DNA of 23,978 bases, from positions 1 to 23,978 of the forward strand of contig CAZHPF010000005.1 of NCBI GenBank assembly GCA_964534095.1, read 5' to 3'. Below the pieces are notes generated by a model. The model did no database searches, was not told where the DNA came from, and saw only the letters and a program-made list of their open reading frames with translations. The DNA comes from CALMSM01 sp964534095. Lineage in GTDB: Bacteria; Patescibacteriota; Saccharimonadia; Saccharimonadales; CALMSM01. This document shows positions 23,015-23,978 of this stretch, in pieces. Position 1 is the first letter of the stretch, and the number at the start of each line of letters is the position of its first letter. Both the position numbers and the translations under genes were made by a program.

Positions 23015-23040
23015 CAACTATCGGATAGCTTACATTTAAA

Positions 23041-23268
23041 TTACCCTGAGATTCTTTGGGCATCAGGAGCAGGCTCAGTGAGAGCCCGAAGTGTATCATC
23101 ACTTCGAGGTATCCACCCAATGTCGCCGCCACTACAGGATCTACTTCGACAGTTACCTGGGCTGCCAGATGAGCAGCATGATCACTTCCTGACCCAGGGT
23201 TTCTCTCCGGTCTGAGATAGGAGGTGGCGACGGGATTTGCAGATGGTTCTTAGTCGGGACTCGTGCAT
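23041..23268 (-). ncRNA. candidate structured ncRNA, identity unknown
   Basis: The 317-nt gap between murJ and lepA has no credible ORF but holds dense base-pairing behind a perfect minus-strand promoter. Helices, as plus-strand coordinates: CCCGTCGCC (23226-23234) with GGCGACATTGGG (23116-23127); CCTGGG/CCCAGG (23193-23198 with 23156-23161); GCTGC/GCAGC (23161-23165 with 23173-23177); CGAAGTG/CACTTCG (23100-23106 with 23087-23093), extendable by a U-G pair that exists only on the minus strand; GGCTC/GAGCC (23072-23076, 23082-23086); and an end-to-end pairing GAGTCCCG (23255-23262) with CGGGCTC (23082-23088). The core is about 180 nt, the size of 6S RNA, and a closing stem with a large inner bubble would fit, but no diagnostic motif confirms it. 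Signatures of RNase P, tmRNA and SRP RNA were looked for and not found. The 3' end is approximate. Confidence 0.6.
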
Positions 23269-23271
23269 ACT

Positions 23272-23300
23272 ATTATAGCACCGTCATCATAATTTGTCAA
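23272..23300 (-). promoter_or_regulatory. perfect sigma70 promoter of the candidate ncRNA
   Basis: Minus strand: TTGACA (23295-23300), 17-nt spacer, TATAAT (23272-23277), with a TGC extended -10 (23278-23280). This is the strongest promoter in the window. It predicts a transcript starting near 23265 and running away from lepA. Its -35 overlaps the lepA -35 on the other strand. Confidence 0.85.
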
Positions 23301-23323
23301 TGTACTTACAGAGGTGGTACACT
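23294..23323 (+). promoter_or_regulatory. promoter of lepA, leaderless position
   Basis: TTGTCA (23294-23299), 18-nt spacer and extended -10 TGGTACACT (23315-23323). The -10 ends 8 nt before ATG 23332. GAGGTGG at 23311-23317 looks like a Shine-Dalgarno but lies 14 nt from the ATG and inside the -10, upstream of any transcript start. Confidence 0.6.
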
Positions 23324-23331
23324 GTACATCT

Positions 23332-23978
23332 ATGGCACAAGCAGCTATCCGAAACTTTTGTATCATCGCCCATATTGATCATGGCAAATCGACGTTGGCT
23401 GATCGCTTGTTGGAGCTAACCGGTACAGTGAAACACCGGGATATGAAAGCACAGCTTTTAGATAAAATGGATTTGGAACGTGAAAAGGGCATAACCATTA
23501 AGCTGGCACCAGTTCGAATGAACTACAAGGATACCCAATTAAATTTAATTGATACTCCCGGGCATGTTGATTTTAGTTATGAGGTCTCCCGTTCGCTGGA
23601 GGCGTGCGAAGGAGCAATATTGGTAGTAGACGCCAGCCAGGGTATCCAAGCGCAAACGCTCGCCAATGTATATCTGGCTATTGCGGCCGACCTCAAGATT
23701 ATCCCAGTGCTCAACAAAATTGACCTTCCGGCGGCAGACATTCCGAGAGTGACGGCCGAAATCGTAAGTTTGTTGGGCTGTAGCCCCGAAGACATCCTGC
23801 ATATTAGTGCTAAAACAGGACAGGGCGTTGAAGCAGTGTTAGACCAGGTTATCACCGATGTACCGCCGCCGGCGGGCAAGGCTGAAGAGCCACTGCGGGC
23901 ACTGATTTTTGACAGTTATTATGATGATTATCGCGGAGTTATTTTATATCTCCGGGTAGTCGACGGAGTCCTCTCCAA
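23332..23978 (+). CDS. lepA: elongation factor 4 (LepA), N-terminal part, cut by window end
   Basis: LepA is a ribosome-bound translational GTPase. The 215 codons visible are open to the window edge, out of a usual length of about 600. Diagnostic sequence: NFCIIAHIDHGKSTLADRLLE (G1, residues 8-28), MDLEREKGITIKL (switch region), LNLIDTPGHVDFSYEVSRSLEACEGA (G3), VLNKIDLP (G4), ISAKTGQG (G5), then PLRALIFDSYYDDYRGV beginning domain II. The LDKMDLEREKGITIK spacing and YEVSRSLEACEG separate it from EF-G and TypA. The start ATG is fixed by the family's N-terminus and by the -10 element 8 nt upstream. Confidence 0.95.
   Translation, partial: MAQAAIRNFCIIAHIDHGKSTLADRLLELTGTVKHRDMKAQLLDKMDLEREKGITIKLAPVRMNYKDTQLNLIDTPGHVDFSYEVSRSLEACEGAILVVDASQGIQAQTLANVYLAIAADLKIIPVLNKIDLPAADIPRVTAEIVSLLGCSPEDILHISAKTGQGVEAVLDQVITDVPPPAGKAEEPLRALIFDSYYDDYRGVILYLRVVDGVLS

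Noticed and set aside
23156..23198. SRP RNA helix 8 resemblance in the candidate ncRNA (CCTGGGTCAGG and GGCAGCCCAGG)
   Set aside because: The invariant GGAA-type tetraloop and AGCAG internal-loop strand are missing; about 22 unrelated bases lie between the two arms.
23041..23268. RNase P RNA or tmRNA as identity of the ncRNA
   Set aside because: No GAGGAAAGTCC/ACAGAAA core and no tRNA-like TTCGA end with CCA are present on either strand.
23015..23331. A riboswitch or T-box leader for lepA on the plus strand
   Set aside because: The lepA promoter lies directly before its ATG, no plus-strand promoter precedes the structured part, and one helix pairs better on the minus strand.
1..23978. TGA recoded to glycine (code 25)
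   Set aside because: TGA ends several genes at expected lengths in ATGA overlaps (the LamG gene, pyrB, carA), and no conserved Gly site is encoded by TGA.

Overview
The window is about 24 kb of chromosome and most likely comes from a Patescibacteria/CPR bacterium, with Saccharibacteria (TM7) the best guess. Three things point there. Genes are tightly packed with 4-nt ATGA overlaps. The surface proteins are of the types common in that group (LamG plus a C-terminal beta-domain, giant 'INFQGRL' tail-fibre-like proteins, DUF916-like anchored Ig proteins). The housekeeping proteins are short. TGA behaves as a normal stop, which argues against the Gracilibacteria/Absconditabacteria code. The assignment rests on recognised sequence style, not on a phylogeny. 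No mobile element or CRISPR array is seen.

Layout. (1) 1-410: a consensus promoter, two inverted repeats, two roughly 30-codon ORFs each with its own Shine-Dalgarno site, and a terminator. (2) 455-570: tRNA-Met(CAU) and its terminator. (3) 657-11320: a surface-protein locus of seven genes. A secreted beta-domain protein is followed by a DUF916-like membrane-anchored Ig protein; a small Ig/membrane protein comes next; then a second beta-domain protein (with LamG) followed by a second DUF916-like protein; then a 1836-residue repetitive tail-fibre-like protein with an embedded beta-propeller; and finally a small membrane protein. (4) 11438-17880: a small unknown ORF containing a terminator-like hairpin, then pyrB-carA-carB (first steps of pyrimidine synthesis) and tilS, all overlapping or nearly so. 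(5) 17916-19790: ftsH. (6) 19794-21322 on the minus strand: a GGDEF diguanylate cyclase and an unknown 250-aa protein. (7) 21428-23014: murJ. (8) 23041-23300: a minus-strand stretch with a perfect sigma70 promoter and strong RNA secondary structure but no ORF, read as a structured ncRNA. (9) 23332 to the end: lepA, cut by the window edge.

Two initiation styles coexist. Surface genes and carA have clear Shine-Dalgarno sites. Six operon-head genes (11438, ftsH, the GGDEF gene, the 250-aa gene, murJ, lepA) instead have a -10 element only 6-11 nt before the ATG and no Shine-Dalgarno, so their mRNAs are probably leaderless.

The best candidates for something undescribed are the minus-strand structured RNA between murJ and lepA, the double [beta-domain + DUF916-like] surface module beside the giant fibre protein, the bicistronic micropeptide transcript at the left end, and the pyrimidine operon leader.
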